Assembly (NCBI RefSeq): GCF_000378205.1
Contig: NZ_KB899424.1
Coordinates: 1-64,000, forward strand
Direction: 5' to 3'
Length of the DNA: 64,000 nucleotides
Source: Sediminispirochaeta bajacaliforniensis DSM 16054
Lineage (GTDB): Bacteria > Spirochaetota > Spirochaetia > DSM-16054 > Sediminispirochaetaceae
Shown piece by piece: positions 1 to 8,364 of the stretch (positions are counted from its first letter, which is position 1; each line of letters starts with the position of its first letter). A program made the translations under genes and the position numbers. The notes beneath the pieces are model-generated. The model was not told the origin of the DNA. It did no database searches and saw only the letters and a program-made list of their open reading frames with translations.

Positions 1-1
1 T

Positions 2-112
2 GAGGAGTCTGTATACCAGGCGGAGGTTTTTCCTACGGAACCAGCCCATGAATCGGAGTGGAAGGGAGCTGTGGGTCAGGTGTATTCCCACGGCCTTACG
101 GTGGATGATTGA
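2..112 (+). CDS. C-terminal end of an unidentified protein (partial)
   Basis: An open frame enters from the left edge and runs for 36 codons to a TGA at 110-112. The visible tail is acidic and ends in GLTVDD. Composition and codon use match the genes that follow. The fragment is too short to assign a family. It lies 90 bases before asnB on the same strand, so the two could be co-transcribed, but no promoter or terminator between them is convincing. Confidence 0.5.
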   Translation, partial: EESVYQAEVFPTEPAHESEWKGAVGQVYSHGLTVDD

Positions 113-202
113 CTATCTGCCTTCTTATGCATGGGCTTAAAGGTAAAGGAATCACCACGATTCCGGACAGTAGTAGTATACTATCGTAGTGAGGTGATTT
201 TA

Positions 203-1705
203 ATGTGTGGAATATGCGGCATATGGAATGCAGAAGAAAGACCAATGGTGGAAACAATGGTAGAGCGTATGCGCCATAGGGGGCCAGATGAAGACGGATT
301 TTACGACTGCGAAAATGGCACGCTCGGCCATGCACGTCTTTCAATTATGGATCCGACAGGTGGACGCCAACCTATTTTTAACGAAGACAAAAGTTTAGCG
401 GTCATTGCAAATGGAGAGATCTACAATTATCCGAAACTAAGGCAGAAACTTACCGGCAAGCATAGCTTCAAAACCAATAACGACAGCGAAGTGCTGCTGC
501 ATCTTTTCGAAGAAAAGGGTCCCGAAATGGTGAAACTGCTTGACGGAATGTTTGCCTTTTGCATCACCGATGGGAAGTCGATCTTCTTAGCTCGAGATCC
601 CATCGGCATAAAACCTCTTTACTGGGGTCGGAAGAAAACGGGAAAAGTACTATTCACATCTGAGCAAAAAACAAGTGCAGGAGAGGATTGCCTCCTCTCA
701 GAATTTCCTCCTGGTTGTACCTATTCCACGACAAGGGGGATGGAACGATATTTCACCCTGGCTTCAAAACAAGCCGAGCAGCTTCCCATTGAACAACATG
801 TATCACTGCTGCGCAATGATATAGATAAAGCAGTACATAAGCGACTGATGAGCGATGTACCAGTGGGTTGTTTTTTATCCGGGGGACTCGATAGTAGCAT
901 CATATCGGCTGTAGTTGCCCAGGAAAAGCCGGATCTCCACACTTTTTCGGTTGGCCTTGAGGGAAGCAGCGATCTTGAAGCCGCTCAACTGGTTGCCTCA
1001 CATATAGGATCGAAGCATCATCAATATATCATCACCAAAGAAGAAATCGTGGCTGAGCTGCCACGTATTATCTATCATCTGGAATCATTTGACCAGGACC
1101 TGGTACGAAGCTCTATTCCCACCTATTTCACCGCAAAGCTGGCCGCTCAAGAGGTCAAGGTGATTCTGACAGGGGAAGGAGCCGATGAACTTTTCGGAGG
1201 CTATACCTATTACAGGTCGATTGCCGATCATGCACAACTTCATAAGGAACTACTGCGGTCGATCAAAACGCTTCACAATATCAACCTACAACGGGTTGAT
1301 CGTATTACCATGGCCCATTCTATCGAGGCAAGAGTTCCCTTTCTTGATTTGAAAGTAATCGAAACGGCACAGCGTATTCCCGTAGAGCTGAAATTGAATG
1401 GAACTCCCCCGGCCGAAAAGTGGATATTACGAAAAACATATGAAAAACTCTTACCAGAAAAAATCGTATGGAGACCAAAAGAACAATTCGACGAAGGGAC
1501 GGGAATGACCGACCTTTTACCGCAACTGACATCCGAGCTTTTCTCGGATGAACAAGCAGGAAGGCTCATAAAAAAACATCCGGAGGCTCGGCTACGATCG
1601 AAAGAAGAGGCATATTACTTCCTCCTCTTCCAGGATCTTTTTCGTCACGATGAACAAATGGTGCGGCAGGTCGCCCGCTGGGGAGAACGTCCCGATCTTG
1701 AGTAA
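203..1705 (+). CDS. asnB: Asparagine synthetase, glutamine-hydrolysing
   Basis: Makes asparagine from aspartate, ATP and glutamine in the cytoplasm. The start is the ATG of MCGICGIW, because Cys2 must become the N-terminal nucleophile of the glutaminase domain. A GAGGTG ribosome site lies 7 bases upstream, and the longer frame from 131 would bury that cysteine. Glutaminase motifs RHRGPDEDG and GHARLSIMD are in the first 60 residues. The synthetase half carries the pyrophosphatase loop SGGLDSS and LTGEGADELFGGY. At 500 residues it is a little shorter than E. coli AsnB. A 10-base palindrome TAGTATACTA (174-183) contains a -10-like TATACT, but I see no matching -35. The gene ends exactly where the convergent kinase gene ends, with no space for a separate terminator. 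Confidence 0.96.
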   Translation: MCGICGIWNAEERPMVETMVERMRHRGPDEDGFYDCENGTLGHARLSIMDPTGGRQPIFNEDKSLAVIANGEIYNYPKLRQKLTGKHSFKTNNDSEVLLHLFEEKGPEMVKLLDGMFAFCITDGKSIFLARDPIGIKPLYWGRKKTGKVLFTSEQKTSAGEDCLLSEFPPGCTYSTTRGMERYFTLASKQAEQLPIEQHVSLLRNDIDKAVHKRLMSDVPVGCFLSGGLDSSIISAVVAQEKPDLHTFSVGLEGSSDLEAAQLVASHIGSKHHQYIITKEEIVAELPRIIYHLESFDQDLVRSSIPTYFTAKLAAQEVKVILTGEGADELFGGYTYYRSIADHAQLHKELLRSIKTLHNINLQRVDRITMAHSIEARVPFLDLKVIETAQRIPVELKLNGTPPAEKWILRKTYEKLLPEKIVWRPKEQFDEGTGMTDLLPQLTSELFSDEQAGRLIKKHPEARLRSKEEAYYFLLFQDLFRHDEQMVRQVARWGERPDLE

Positions 1706-2740
1706 TTAGGGATCTCCGGGAAAAAGGAGACGAAAACGGGTTCCCCTTTCTTTATTTCCTTCCCACCAGCAGTTACCCCCAATTTGTTTGGCCAAGCCGT
1801 TAATGACCACAACGCCGAAGGTATTACCATTTTGTACTTCGAAATCGCGGGGGAGCCCCTGACCGTCGTCATAAACAGAGAGTTCTATCTCATGTTCCGA
1901 GGGGGATAGGAGTTGGACGCCTATATTCCCTTTTTCCCCATCGGGAAATGCGTGTTTGAGCGCATTGGTAAACAGTTCGACGGCGATAAGACCAAGAGCA
2001 ATGGCCCGGTCGGTTTTGATGGTAAGGGGAGCAAGGGAAAGATGAAGAGAAATCTGAGAGGTATTCGATAGTGTCGATTGGAAAAGATTTTCGATCAGCT
2101 CTTCCAGGTATTCCTTCAGATCAATGCTGCTGGTTACCTTCCCCTTATAGAGCTTTGTATAAAGCAGTGAAAGAGAATCAATCTTGGCACGCAGTTCATC
2201 GAGAATAGGTGCCAATTTTCTTTCCGTTTTTTTCAGATTTTCCGCATGTAGTCCAATAAGGCTCGACACAAGATTGAGATTATTTTTTACCCGATGATGG
2301 ACCTCACGAATCAAGAGTTCCTTTTCTTTTATGCTACCATCAAGTTTTTTTAGCGTTTCGGTATGGGGAGTCACATCGATAACGGTAAAAAGTGCCAGAG
2401 GTTCCTCATCCTTGCCGGAAAGGGGGCTCACGATCGTCTGTTCGGTGCGCCATGTCCCATTCACCAGCCGAGAAGGAAAAAGATGTGGGTGAAACTGGCT
2501 GGAAAAAATCACAGGCACTCCATCGCTGAAGAGCGGTTCCAAACGAGACGCATAGACAGGATTTTTGAAACAGGGAAGTAAGATACGAAGGTCACGTCCA
2601 AGAGCATCTATGCGACTAATATCCGTCCACTGCTCCATAATGTGGTTCCAGAATCGAATTTGAAACCGACGATCAAGGATTAAAATAGCCTCGGGAAGGG
2701 CATCGAAGAGTTGAAATTGATTATCTCCTTCACCGGTCAT
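1706..2740 (-). CDS. PAS-domain sensor histidine kinase, HisKA_2 type
   Basis: A soluble two-component kinase of 344 residues with no membrane segment. Residues about 11-125 form a PAS-like sensor. A HisKA_2 dimerisation domain follows with EVHHRVKNNLNLV, phosphoacceptor His148 or His149. The HATPase domain has the N box ELFTNALKHAF, DDGQGLP and the G2 region NTFGVVVINGL. HisKA_2 kinases often act on stand-alone receivers. Its start overlaps the end of the CheC gene by four bases (ATGA), and a receiver gene leads the operon. The three probably form one pathway: sensor, receiver and CheC phosphatase. The signal sensed is unknown; a cytoplasmic ligand is likely, since no membrane segment is present. 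Confidence 0.9.
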   Translation of the reverse strand: MTGEGDNQFQLFDALPEAILILDRRFQIRFWNHIMEQWTDISRIDALGRDLRILLPCFKNPVYASRLEPLFSDGVPVIFSSQFHPHLFPSRLVNGTWRTEQTIVSPLSGKDEEPLALFTVIDVTPHTETLKKLDGSIKEKELLIREVHHRVKNNLNLVSSLIGLHAENLKKTERKLAPILDELRAKIDSLSLLYTKLYKGKVTSSIDLKEYLEELIENLFQSTLSNTSQISLHLSLAPLTIKTDRAIALGLIAVELFTNALKHAFPDGEKGNIGVQLLSPSEHEIELSVYDDGQGLPRDFEVQNGNTFGVVVINGLAKQIGGNCWWEGNKERGTRFRLLFPGDP

Positions 2741-3351
2741 TGTGTAAGCCTTCCAAATGAATCCACCAACTCTTGATAACTGGAAATCCCCAAGAAAAAG
2801 ATGAGATCACCCTCAAGATCAAGGCTCTCTGCCCGAAAACGGGTTTTGGCAATGATCAAAATCGTAGCATCATCATCCTTTCTCATCTTATCGATAATTT
2901 GTTTGATATTTCCTTCAAGATAAGCGGGAATCGAATAATTGAGTTTCAAATGGAGCATATTACTCAGGGTCCCGACGACCCCGTTGATAACAACATTTCC
3001 TATCTCAAGAAGACTCCCTGTACGTAAACTTTCCATATCGATGCCGGTATCCGCCTCCCCGCCTCCCGTGGCAAGAACCACCAGCTTATCCACATCGCCT
3101 GCACGAAAAACAAGATTTACCGTACCGGCGAGAGCCCCGAGAAATTCCATATTAACAGCCGCAAGAAGTGGATCGTTGGGCCGTAAGAGGAAGTCGAGAA
3201 AATGTTCCTCCTCGACAATGGTGACGTCGGGAACATCAAGTGTGATATGCGACCCAAGCATCTTGTTAAGTATCTCTCCGCCTTTTCCCACCCCAATGTT
3301 TATCAACTCACGCAACAACTCAAGATGCTCTTCTTTAATGGAAATACTCAC
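2737..3351 (-). CDS. CheC-family phosphatase
   Basis: CheC proteins dephosphorylate CheY-type receivers. The protein has 204 residues, the usual CheC length, and shows both active-site patterns E-x2-N: Glu15/Asn18 in ELINIGVGKGGEIL and Glu116/Asn119 in LLEIGNVVING. The surrounding glycine-rich helices are typical. It sits six bases after a receiver gene and overlaps the kinase gene by four bases, so its substrate is probably that receiver rather than a flagellar CheY. No other chemotaxis gene is in the window. An anti-adaptation or output role without chemotaxis is possible. Confidence 0.88.
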   Translation of the reverse strand: MSISIKEEHLELLRELINIGVGKGGEILNKMLGSHITLDVPDVTIVEEEHFLDFLLRPNDPLLAAVNMEFLGALAGTVNLVFRAGDVDKLVVLATGGGEADTGIDMESLRTGSLLEIGNVVINGVVGTLSNMLHLKLNYSIPAYLEGNIKQIIDKMRKDDDATILIIAKTRFRAESLDLEGDLIFFLGISSYQELVDSFGRLTQ

Positions 3352-3357
3352 AACAGG

Positions 3358-3723
3358 CTACCTCGTCGACTGAAAAAGCATGGCAACAGCAGGAAGAAGG
3401 GTATCGGGATGGGGAGGCTTACTGACAAATCCGTTGGCTCCCGATCGTATGCAACGTTCCCGAGTAGTTTCCTGGATATCAGCAGAGAGGACAATCACAG
3501 GGAGGGAGGGAAAATGCTTTCGAAGTCTCAAAAGGACCGCTTCACCCGACTCCCCCGGCATAAGAAGATCCAGAAGAACCGCGTCCGGCTTTTTTTCTTC
3601 TATCAGAATCATGCCCTCGTTACCATCAGAAGCTTCCAACACCTCGTGATCGGCAGATTCAAGGACCTTCCGAATCATCATACGTGCCACAAAAGAGTCG
3701 TCGATTATCAATAACTTTGCCAT
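3358..3723 (-). CDS. Single-domain response regulator (CheY-like)
   Basis: A 121-residue receiver with no output domain. Visible residues are the acidic pair Asp8-Asp9, phosphoacceptor Asp52 in LLDLLMPG, Ser80 in VIVLSAD and Lys102 in VSKPPHP. This is a complete set for phosphorylation. It is the first gene of a receiver-CheC-kinase operon. With no DNA-binding domain it must signal by protein contact, as CheY does, or pass the phosphoryl group on. The ATG is followed by AKLLIIDDS, the normal beginning of a receiver. Confidence 0.93.
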   Translation of the reverse strand: MAKLLIIDDSFVARMMIRKVLESADHEVLEASDGNEGMILIEEKKPDAVLLDLLMPGESGEAVLLRLRKHFPSLPVIVLSADIQETTRERCIRSGANGFVSKPPHPDTLLPAVAMLFQSTR

Positions 3724-3742
3724 GGAAGATCCCTTCTCGTAC

Positions 3743-3772
3743 TTGCATCAAAATGTCGGTAAATACTATCAT
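3743..3772 (+). promoter_or_regulatory. Predicted sigma-70 promoter of the hemolysin III-type gene
   Basis: TTGCAT (3743-3748) and TATCAT (3767-3772) are 18 bases apart, about 45 bases before the ATG at 3817. An AAGGAG-type ribosome site lies just ahead of that ATG. The element sits in the divergent gap to the receiver gene. The call is by eye and both boxes deviate from consensus. Confidence 0.4.
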
Positions 3773-3816
3773 ATTCCAAGTAATTAATTAAAGAGGCAGC
3801 CGAAGGAGAAAACCTT

Positions 3817-4485
3817 ATGTCAGTAAACAGTTGGCTGGAACAGCACATAACGCTCCACGACCATGACAATCGTCGGGAAGAGACGGCGAATGCCCTCACC
3901 CATTTTCTCGGCGCTATTCTTTCCGTTGGGGCCATTATCTGGATTTTCCTGCGCATCCCCTACTTCTCCAGGAGATCCATGATTACCGGCGCTTTTGTCT
4001 ATGTTGTCTCGATGTTTGTTCTCTACACGGCATCGGGACTCTACCACGCGCTTCCGAAAAATAATCTAAAGCGGATATGTAGGATCCTTGATCATGCAAA
4101 TATCTACTTTCTCATTGCGGGAACCTATACGCCCATCTTTATTTTTCTTAATTCAAGGATCGGCTGGATTCTGCTTGCTTCCGTATGGATCATATCCGCT
4201 CTCGGTGTCCTTTTTACCCTGGTTTTCTGGGGGCGTTACGGAGCTTTACACGTTGTTTTTTATCTTGCCATGGGCTGGATGATTGTTTTCTTCTGGAAAG
4301 ATATCATTCCCTTTCTTCCCAGCGGGCTTACCTCCTGGATTCTTGCCGGGGGTATTACCTACTCCGCTGGCGTTATTTTCTACGCCATGAAGAAGTTGCC
4401 ATACTACCACGCAATTTGGCACCTTTTTGTTCTCGGCGGCAGTATCTTGTTTTTTATCGGATTTGCAGAAAAATTGTTTGGGTAG
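3817..4485 (+). CDS. trhA: Hemolysin III / PAQR-family membrane protein (TrhA-like)
   Basis: A 222-residue membrane protein with about seven hydrophobic segments. The N-terminal part carries ETANALTHFLGAILS, and later parts carry SGLYHALPK, RILDHANIYFLIAGTYTP and near the C-terminus YYHAIWHLF. These are the conserved His/Asp positions of the HlyIII/PAQR family, which bind a metal in the membrane. TrhA has been linked to membrane fluidity and lipid balance in bacteria; the old name hemolysin III does not prove haemolysis. An acyl-CoA synthetase remnant follows four bases after the stop. Confidence 0.9.
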   Translation: MSVNSWLEQHITLHDHDNRREETANALTHFLGAILSVGAIIWIFLRIPYFSRRSMITGAFVYVVSMFVLYTASGLYHALPKNNLKRICRILDHANIYFLIAGTYTPIFIFLNSRIGWILLASVWIISALGVLFTLVFWGRYGALHVVFYLAMGWMIVFFWKDIIPFLPSGLTSWILAGGITYSAGVIFYAMKKLPYYHAIWHLFVLGGSILFFIGFAEKLFG

Positions 4486-4489
4486 GATA

Positions 4490-4794
4490 ATGTTGCGGAT
4501 TGAGGAGTATATTGCCGATTGGCCTGACATAGAGTTTCCCAATTTCATTGCCTGGCTTGAGGAAAGCGAAAAACAGTGGGCAGGAAGAGAAGCTCTCAGA
4601 TACCGAAGGGGCAGCGTGAAGCCGTCAGAGCGTTGGTAAAAAAAGAGGTTGAACAAATCAACAGGGGCCTTGAGTCCTACAAAAAGATATCCAACTTCAT
4701 ATTGAGAGACGAGCCCTTCGAAAAAACATCTTCACAAAAAATAAAACGCTACCTCTACCGCGAATATGAGATGGCAACGAATAACAACGGTTAG
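4490..4794 (+). pseudogene. Acyl-CoA synthetase (AMP-binding) remnant, middle deleted
   Basis: Two short frames look like the two ends of one long-chain acyl-CoA synthetase. From ATG 4490 about 40 residues resemble the family N-terminus (NFIAWLEESEKQWAGREALR). After about 4605 a different frame to the stop at 4794 reads like the family C-terminus, with VKKEVEQINRGLESYKKI, a RDEPFEKT segment and QKIKRYLY. The adenylation core, some 500 or more residues, is missing and the join is out of frame. A near-repeat GAAGC(T/C)(C/G)TCAGA occurs at 4589-4600 and 4618-4629 around the join. A small novel two-frame gene is the alternative but is less likely. Confidence 0.62.
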
Positions 4795-4820
4795 CCCATC
4801 ACTATCGCACACAGCAAGGC

Positions 4821-5471
4821 CTATGAAACAGAAAGCTCGATTTCGATTCGTTCCTTACCCTTGCCGATATTTTTGCGACCGAGTCGTAACGGGCCGATTT
4901 CTCCTGTCCGTTTAAGATGGGTTCCGCCGCAGGGAAGAGAGCCGAAGCCGTCTATACGCCAAAAGCGCCTGGCCGCTGCTTTATCTGAGAAGTCACTTAT
5001 AATGGGAGCATCTTCTGCCACAAGGGCTAAAGCCCGCTCTTCAATCTCGGGCAGCGTCTGACGGAGAACGCTATCGGCAACAAAGTCAAGCCGGCTTTTT
5101 TTTTCACTTATATGCGCTCCGATTTTTTCGATTCCCGGAAACATCTTCATAACAAGTACCAGCACGAGCTCCGCCGCCATATGCAGACGCATCAACTTAT
5201 ATCTACGTTCCCAATCGATACGGATGGTAACAGAATCTCCTTTTTTAAAAGAGGGGATCGTCTCAAGCGTATAGATAATCTCTTTTCCATCTATGCATGC
5301 ATCATCAACCGAGAATCCGCCTATCGTGCCGTAATCACTCTCCTGCCCCCCAGAAAAGGCAAAAAAGATGCTTCGGTCAAGGGTCACCTTCGCCCCGTCG
5401 ATTCCGGTAACCGTCGCATCGGCCTCGGTAAGGTAAGGATCACTCCAGAAAAGCTTCTCAACGGCCATCAT
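4821..5471 (-). CDS. AlaX-type alanyl-tRNA editing protein
   Basis: A 216-residue free-standing relative of the AlaRS editing domain, which removes serine or glycine wrongly attached to tRNA-Ala. The N-terminal half has the beta-barrel part with AFSGGQESDYGTI. The zinc motif appears as HMAAE (His97/Glu101) where the standard family has HxxxH, and as CGGTH (Cys181/His185) at the usual second site. The His-to-Glu change may mark a subgroup rather than loss of function. It starts nine bases after the ABC ATPase gene with an AAAGGGG ribosome site, so it is the last gene of the importer operon. That hints at a link to amino-acid supply. Confidence 0.86.
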   Translation of the reverse strand: MMAVEKLFWSDPYLTEADATVTGIDGAKVTLDRSIFFAFSGGQESDYGTIGGFSVDDACIDGKEIIYTLETIPSFKKGDSVTIRIDWERRYKLMRLHMAAELVLVLVMKMFPGIEKIGAHISEKKSRLDFVADSVLRQTLPEIEERALALVAEDAPIISDFSDKAAARRFWRIDGFGSLPCGGTHLKRTGEIGPLRLGRKNIGKGKERIEIELSVS

Positions 5472-5480
5472 CCACCCCTT

Positions 5481-6272
5481 TCAGGATAAAAGTACCCTAT
5501 CACTGGCAAGATCATGATTACGTAATTCGTGAAATTTTGCCACCAGGCGATCCACGGTCAGGCTGCTTTTTTCTCTACCGTCTATATCGAAAATAATCTC
5601 GCCCCCGTCCATCATGAGCAGTCTGGTTCCATAGCGGATGGCATATTCCATATTATGAGTAATCATGATGGCCGTAAGTCCATATTCGGTAATAAACCGT
5701 TTGGTAAGCTCCAGCACCTTTGCCGCGTTCCGGGGGTCGAGAGCAGCGGTATGCTCGTCAAGCAGGACCAAAGAGGGTCTGCTGATGACCATCATCAGCA
5801 GCGTCAAGGCCTGGCGCTGCCCGCCAGACAAAAGACTCACGTTATTTTCCAGGCGATCTTCAAGTCCCATATCAAGAGCTTTAAGCTCTCGGCGAAAAAG
5901 CTCTCGCATCTTTTGGTTCAGGCTGATCTTCAAGCCCTTAAAGCCTTTACGGTAACTGATCATCATATTATCTTCCAGGCTCATGTTCCCTGCAGTACCC
6001 AAAAGGGGATTCTGGAAGATTCTGCCGATATAGCGTGCCCGCCGATACTCCGGAACCTTTGTTACCTCATTTCCGTTTACGGAAATAGTTCCACTGCTTG
6101 GGGCATAGCTTCCGGCAATAAGGTTTAGGAGGGTAGATTTCCCCGCACCATTCGATCCGATGACGGTAACAAAATCCCCTTCCCGTACGGTAAGATTGAG
6201 GTTTCTGACCGCCGTCGTCTCGTTTACCGTTCCTTCATTGAAAATCTTCGTCACCGACTCAAGATGGATCAT
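5481..6272 (-). CDS. ABC transporter ATP-binding protein
   Basis: A 263-residue ATPase with Walker A GSNGAGKST near residue 38, a Q-loop at FQNPLL, signature LSGGQRQ, Walker B LVLLDEH and switch histidine in MITHNMEYA. The type is COG1101, which pairs with COG4120 permeases and COG2984 substrate-binding lipoproteins. Both partners are directly upstream. Related TrpXYZ-like systems import tryptophan or other aromatic compounds, but the substrate here cannot be read from sequence. Its ATG overlaps the permease stop by four bases, which suggests coupled translation. Confidence 0.94.
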   Translation of the reverse strand: MIHLESVTKIFNEGTVNETTAVRNLNLTVREGDFVTVIGSNGAGKSTLLNLIAGSYAPSSGTISVNGNEVTKVPEYRRARYIGRIFQNPLLGTAGNMSLEDNMMISYRKGFKGLKISLNQKMRELFRRELKALDMGLEDRLENNVSLLSGGQRQALTLLMMVISRPSLVLLDEHTAALDPRNAAKVLELTKRFITEYGLTAIMITHNMEYAIRYGTRLLMMDGGEIIFDIDGREKSSLTVDRLVAKFHELRNHDLASDRVLLS

Positions 6273-7165
6273 ACGCTTCCCCTCCTTCGCTTCTTATGCT
6301 TTAACTGTGAAAGGAACAATGAAAGGATGACCAAAAGTCCGGTAATCAATTTTAAATCGTTTGGAGTCAGATTGATGTAGTAGCCGTAATATCGTCCAAG
6401 ATACATTAGTCCTTTAAACACAACGGCTCCCAACACCACTCGAATAAGCAACGGACCTATCTTATTGGAACTGATGAGGAACTCTCCAATCATGACAGAC
6501 GCGAGGCCGGAGACGACAATGCCCTGTCCAAGGTTTACATCGGCAAAGCCTTGGAACTGGGCAGAAAGGCCACCGGCGACACCAACCAGTCCGTTGGAAA
6601 GACCCACCCCAATCATCTTCATCACCTCGGGGTTGACCCCCTGGCTTATCACCATTTGGGGATTATCTCCCATGGCGCCCATGGCAAGGCCCATATCCGT
6701 ATGAAAAAAAAGATCAAGAAGGACAATACAAGCCACAACAACAAGGAGCAAAAAAAGAAGTACACCATATTCCCGTCCAATGCCTATGCGGTCACTCAAT
6801 TTTTTTACCCAGGAAAAGGCTGTGGTAACGTGGAGAAGCGGCACATTTGCCTTTCCACCGAGAACCCTGATATTAACCGAATAAAGCATCGTCATCGTCA
6901 GAATTCCGGCAAGTAAATTGGGAACCTTCAGTTTGTTATGGATGACGGCCGTTGTGAGCCCAGCAATCACTCCTCCGCCGAGAGCCAGGAGCATAGCGAC
7001 GGGAACCGGAGCTCCCGCCATAATCGAAGAGGCGGCGATTGCTGCCCCGAAGGGGAAGGTTCCGTCGACGGTGAGATCCGGAAAATCAAGAATTCGAAAA
7101 GTGATGAACACCCCCAAGGCGACGATACCGTAGATCAGGCCCTCGTGTAATATACCTTCAATCAC
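6269..7165 (-). CDS. ABC transporter permease (COG4120 type)
   Basis: A 298-residue integral membrane protein with roughly eight hydrophobic segments. It opens with EGILHEGLIYGIVALGVFI and contains the DFPDLTVDGTFPFGAA motif typical of this branched-chain-like permease group. The C-terminus is basic (KHKKRRR), consistent with a cytoplasmic end. It lies between the substrate-binding lipoprotein gene (21-base gap) and the ATPase gene (four-base overlap), so the three encode one importer. The permease probably works as a homodimer with two ATPase subunits. Confidence 0.93.
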   Translation of the reverse strand: MIEGILHEGLIYGIVALGVFITFRILDFPDLTVDGTFPFGAAIAASSIMAGAPVPVAMLLALGGGVIAGLTTAVIHNKLKVPNLLAGILTMTMLYSVNIRVLGGKANVPLLHVTTAFSWVKKLSDRIGIGREYGVLLFLLLVVVACIVLLDLFFHTDMGLAMGAMGDNPQMVISQGVNPEVMKMIGVGLSNGLVGVAGGLSAQFQGFADVNLGQGIVVSGLASVMIGEFLISSNKIGPLLIRVVLGAVVFKGLMYLGRYYGYYINLTPNDLKLITGLLVILSLFLSQLKHKKRRRGSV

Positions 7166-7186
7166 AAATGATCCTTGCTACTTAGC

Positions 7187-8215
7187 CTATTTACGTTCAA
7201 TCTCGCCGTTCTCTACTAGGACCGAGGCACGATCCAGTACACCCTGTGAGAATGTGATACCCACAGCATCTGCAACATCCTTGTTAAGAACGAGCTGATC
7301 CAAATCCTCCGGATCGGTCATAAACTGGGTCGGAATCTCGGCAGGATCGGCACCTTCCAGGATCTTTGCGATAAGCCGTCCCGTGGCACGGCCATGACGA
7401 TAGTAGTCGAAACCGATGGCAGCAAGCACAGGGAAGGTTTCAGCCGATGTGGGATCGGCCGACATAACCGGTATCTGCTTTTCCAAGGCTGTCTCTGCAA
7501 GGGAGTTCAAGGCCGAGAACACGGTATTGTCGGTACTGACATAGATAGCATCCACCCTTCCGAGAATTGCCTGCGTAGCCTGTTTGACCTCCGATGAATT
7601 GGTAACCGTAGATTCGACGAATTCGATGCCCAAATCCTTGCAAACATCCCGAGCCATATCCGCCAGAACCACGGCATTTGCCTCACCTGAGGCATAGACG
7701 TGTCCAAGCCGTTTCAGATCCATGATACTGGCGAGAAACTCAATCTGTTCACGTACAGGGGTCATATCCGAATAACCAGTGATATATTCCCCACCGCGGT
7801 CGAGGGAGGGAACAAGACCAGCTCCCACCGGATCGGTAACCCCGGAAAAAACGATAGGAACCCCGGAGAGCGTCGAAACCAAGGCCTGACTCGTCGGAGT
7901 TGCAATACCGACCGCAAGATCAACCTTATCGGCCTTAAACTTAACCGCTATCTGCTTTGCCGTGTTGGGATCCCCATTCGCATTCTGCAAATCATAGACA
8001 ACATTGTCGTATCCCAGCTGGGCTAACTCATCCTGTATTCCCTTCTCAATGGCATCAAGTGCGGGATGGGAAACAATCTTGGAAATACCGATGGTGATGC
8101 TTTGTTTTTCCGAAACGGGAACCGAGGAAACCTCCTCCGCTGTCTCCTTTGCACACCCTCCAAGTAGCGACAGCAGCATCAACAGGGATATGCCGGCAAA
8201 ACCGATCTTTTTCAT
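7187..8215 (-). CDS. ABC transporter substrate-binding lipoprotein (ABC_sub_bind family)
   Basis: A 342-residue lipoprotein. The signal peptide ends in LLGGC, so Cys21 is the likely lipidation site. The mature part follows the two-lobe ABC_sub_bind (DUF534/COG2984) pattern with ITIGISKIVSHPALD, GVPIVFSGVTDPVGAGL and VPVMSADPTSAE. Relatives bind tryptophan, tyrosine or similar ligands; the ligand here is not known. It is the first gene of a four-gene operon ending in an AlaX protein. A promoter with an overlapping palindrome lies 35-75 bases upstream, so the operon looks repressor-controlled. Confidence 0.93.
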   Translation of the reverse strand: MKKIGFAGISLLMLLSLLGGCAKETAEEVSSVPVSEKQSITIGISKIVSHPALDAIEKGIQDELAQLGYDNVVYDLQNANGDPNTAKQIAVKFKADKVDLAVGIATPTSQALVSTLSGVPIVFSGVTDPVGAGLVPSLDRGGEYITGYSDMTPVREQIEFLASIMDLKRLGHVYASGEANAVVLADMARDVCKDLGIEFVESTVTNSSEVKQATQAILGRVDAIYVSTDNTVFSALNSLAETALEKQIPVMSADPTSAETFPVLAAIGFDYYRHGRATGRLIAKILEGADPAEIPTQFMTDPEDLDQLVLNKDVADAVGITFSQGVLDRASVLVENGEIERK

Positions 8216-8249
8216 GCCTGTACTCCTTATTTTATAGACGTTTCTCTTA

Positions 8250-8268
8250 AAAGTAACAAAGTTACTTT
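8250..8268. promoter_or_regulatory. Operator-like palindrome of the ABC importer operon
   Basis: Perfect inverted repeat AAAGTAAC-AAA-GTTACTTT with eight-base arms and a three-base centre. It overlaps the predicted -10 box of the importer operon and runs past the predicted start point, the usual place for a repressor site. As RNA it could also form a small hairpin, but there is no U-run after it. Confidence 0.55.
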
Positions 8269-8292
8269 ATCCGAAGAGCTTCTTCCGGTCAA
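8264..8292 (-). promoter_or_regulatory. Predicted sigma-70 promoter of the ABC importer operon
   Basis: On the minus strand TTGACC (8292-8287) and TAAAGT (8269-8264) are separated by exactly 17 bases. Transcription would start near 8257, giving a leader of about 40 bases that ends in a ribosome site AAGGAG before the ATG at 8215. The -10 box lies inside the palindrome at 8250-8268. Confidence 0.55.
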
Positions 8293-8364
8293 GCGCTTTC
8301 GGATGGTTTTCTTCCCCGCTTATTTTGTTTATCATGCAGTATGGGCAGAAGTGTGGAGGCACAG

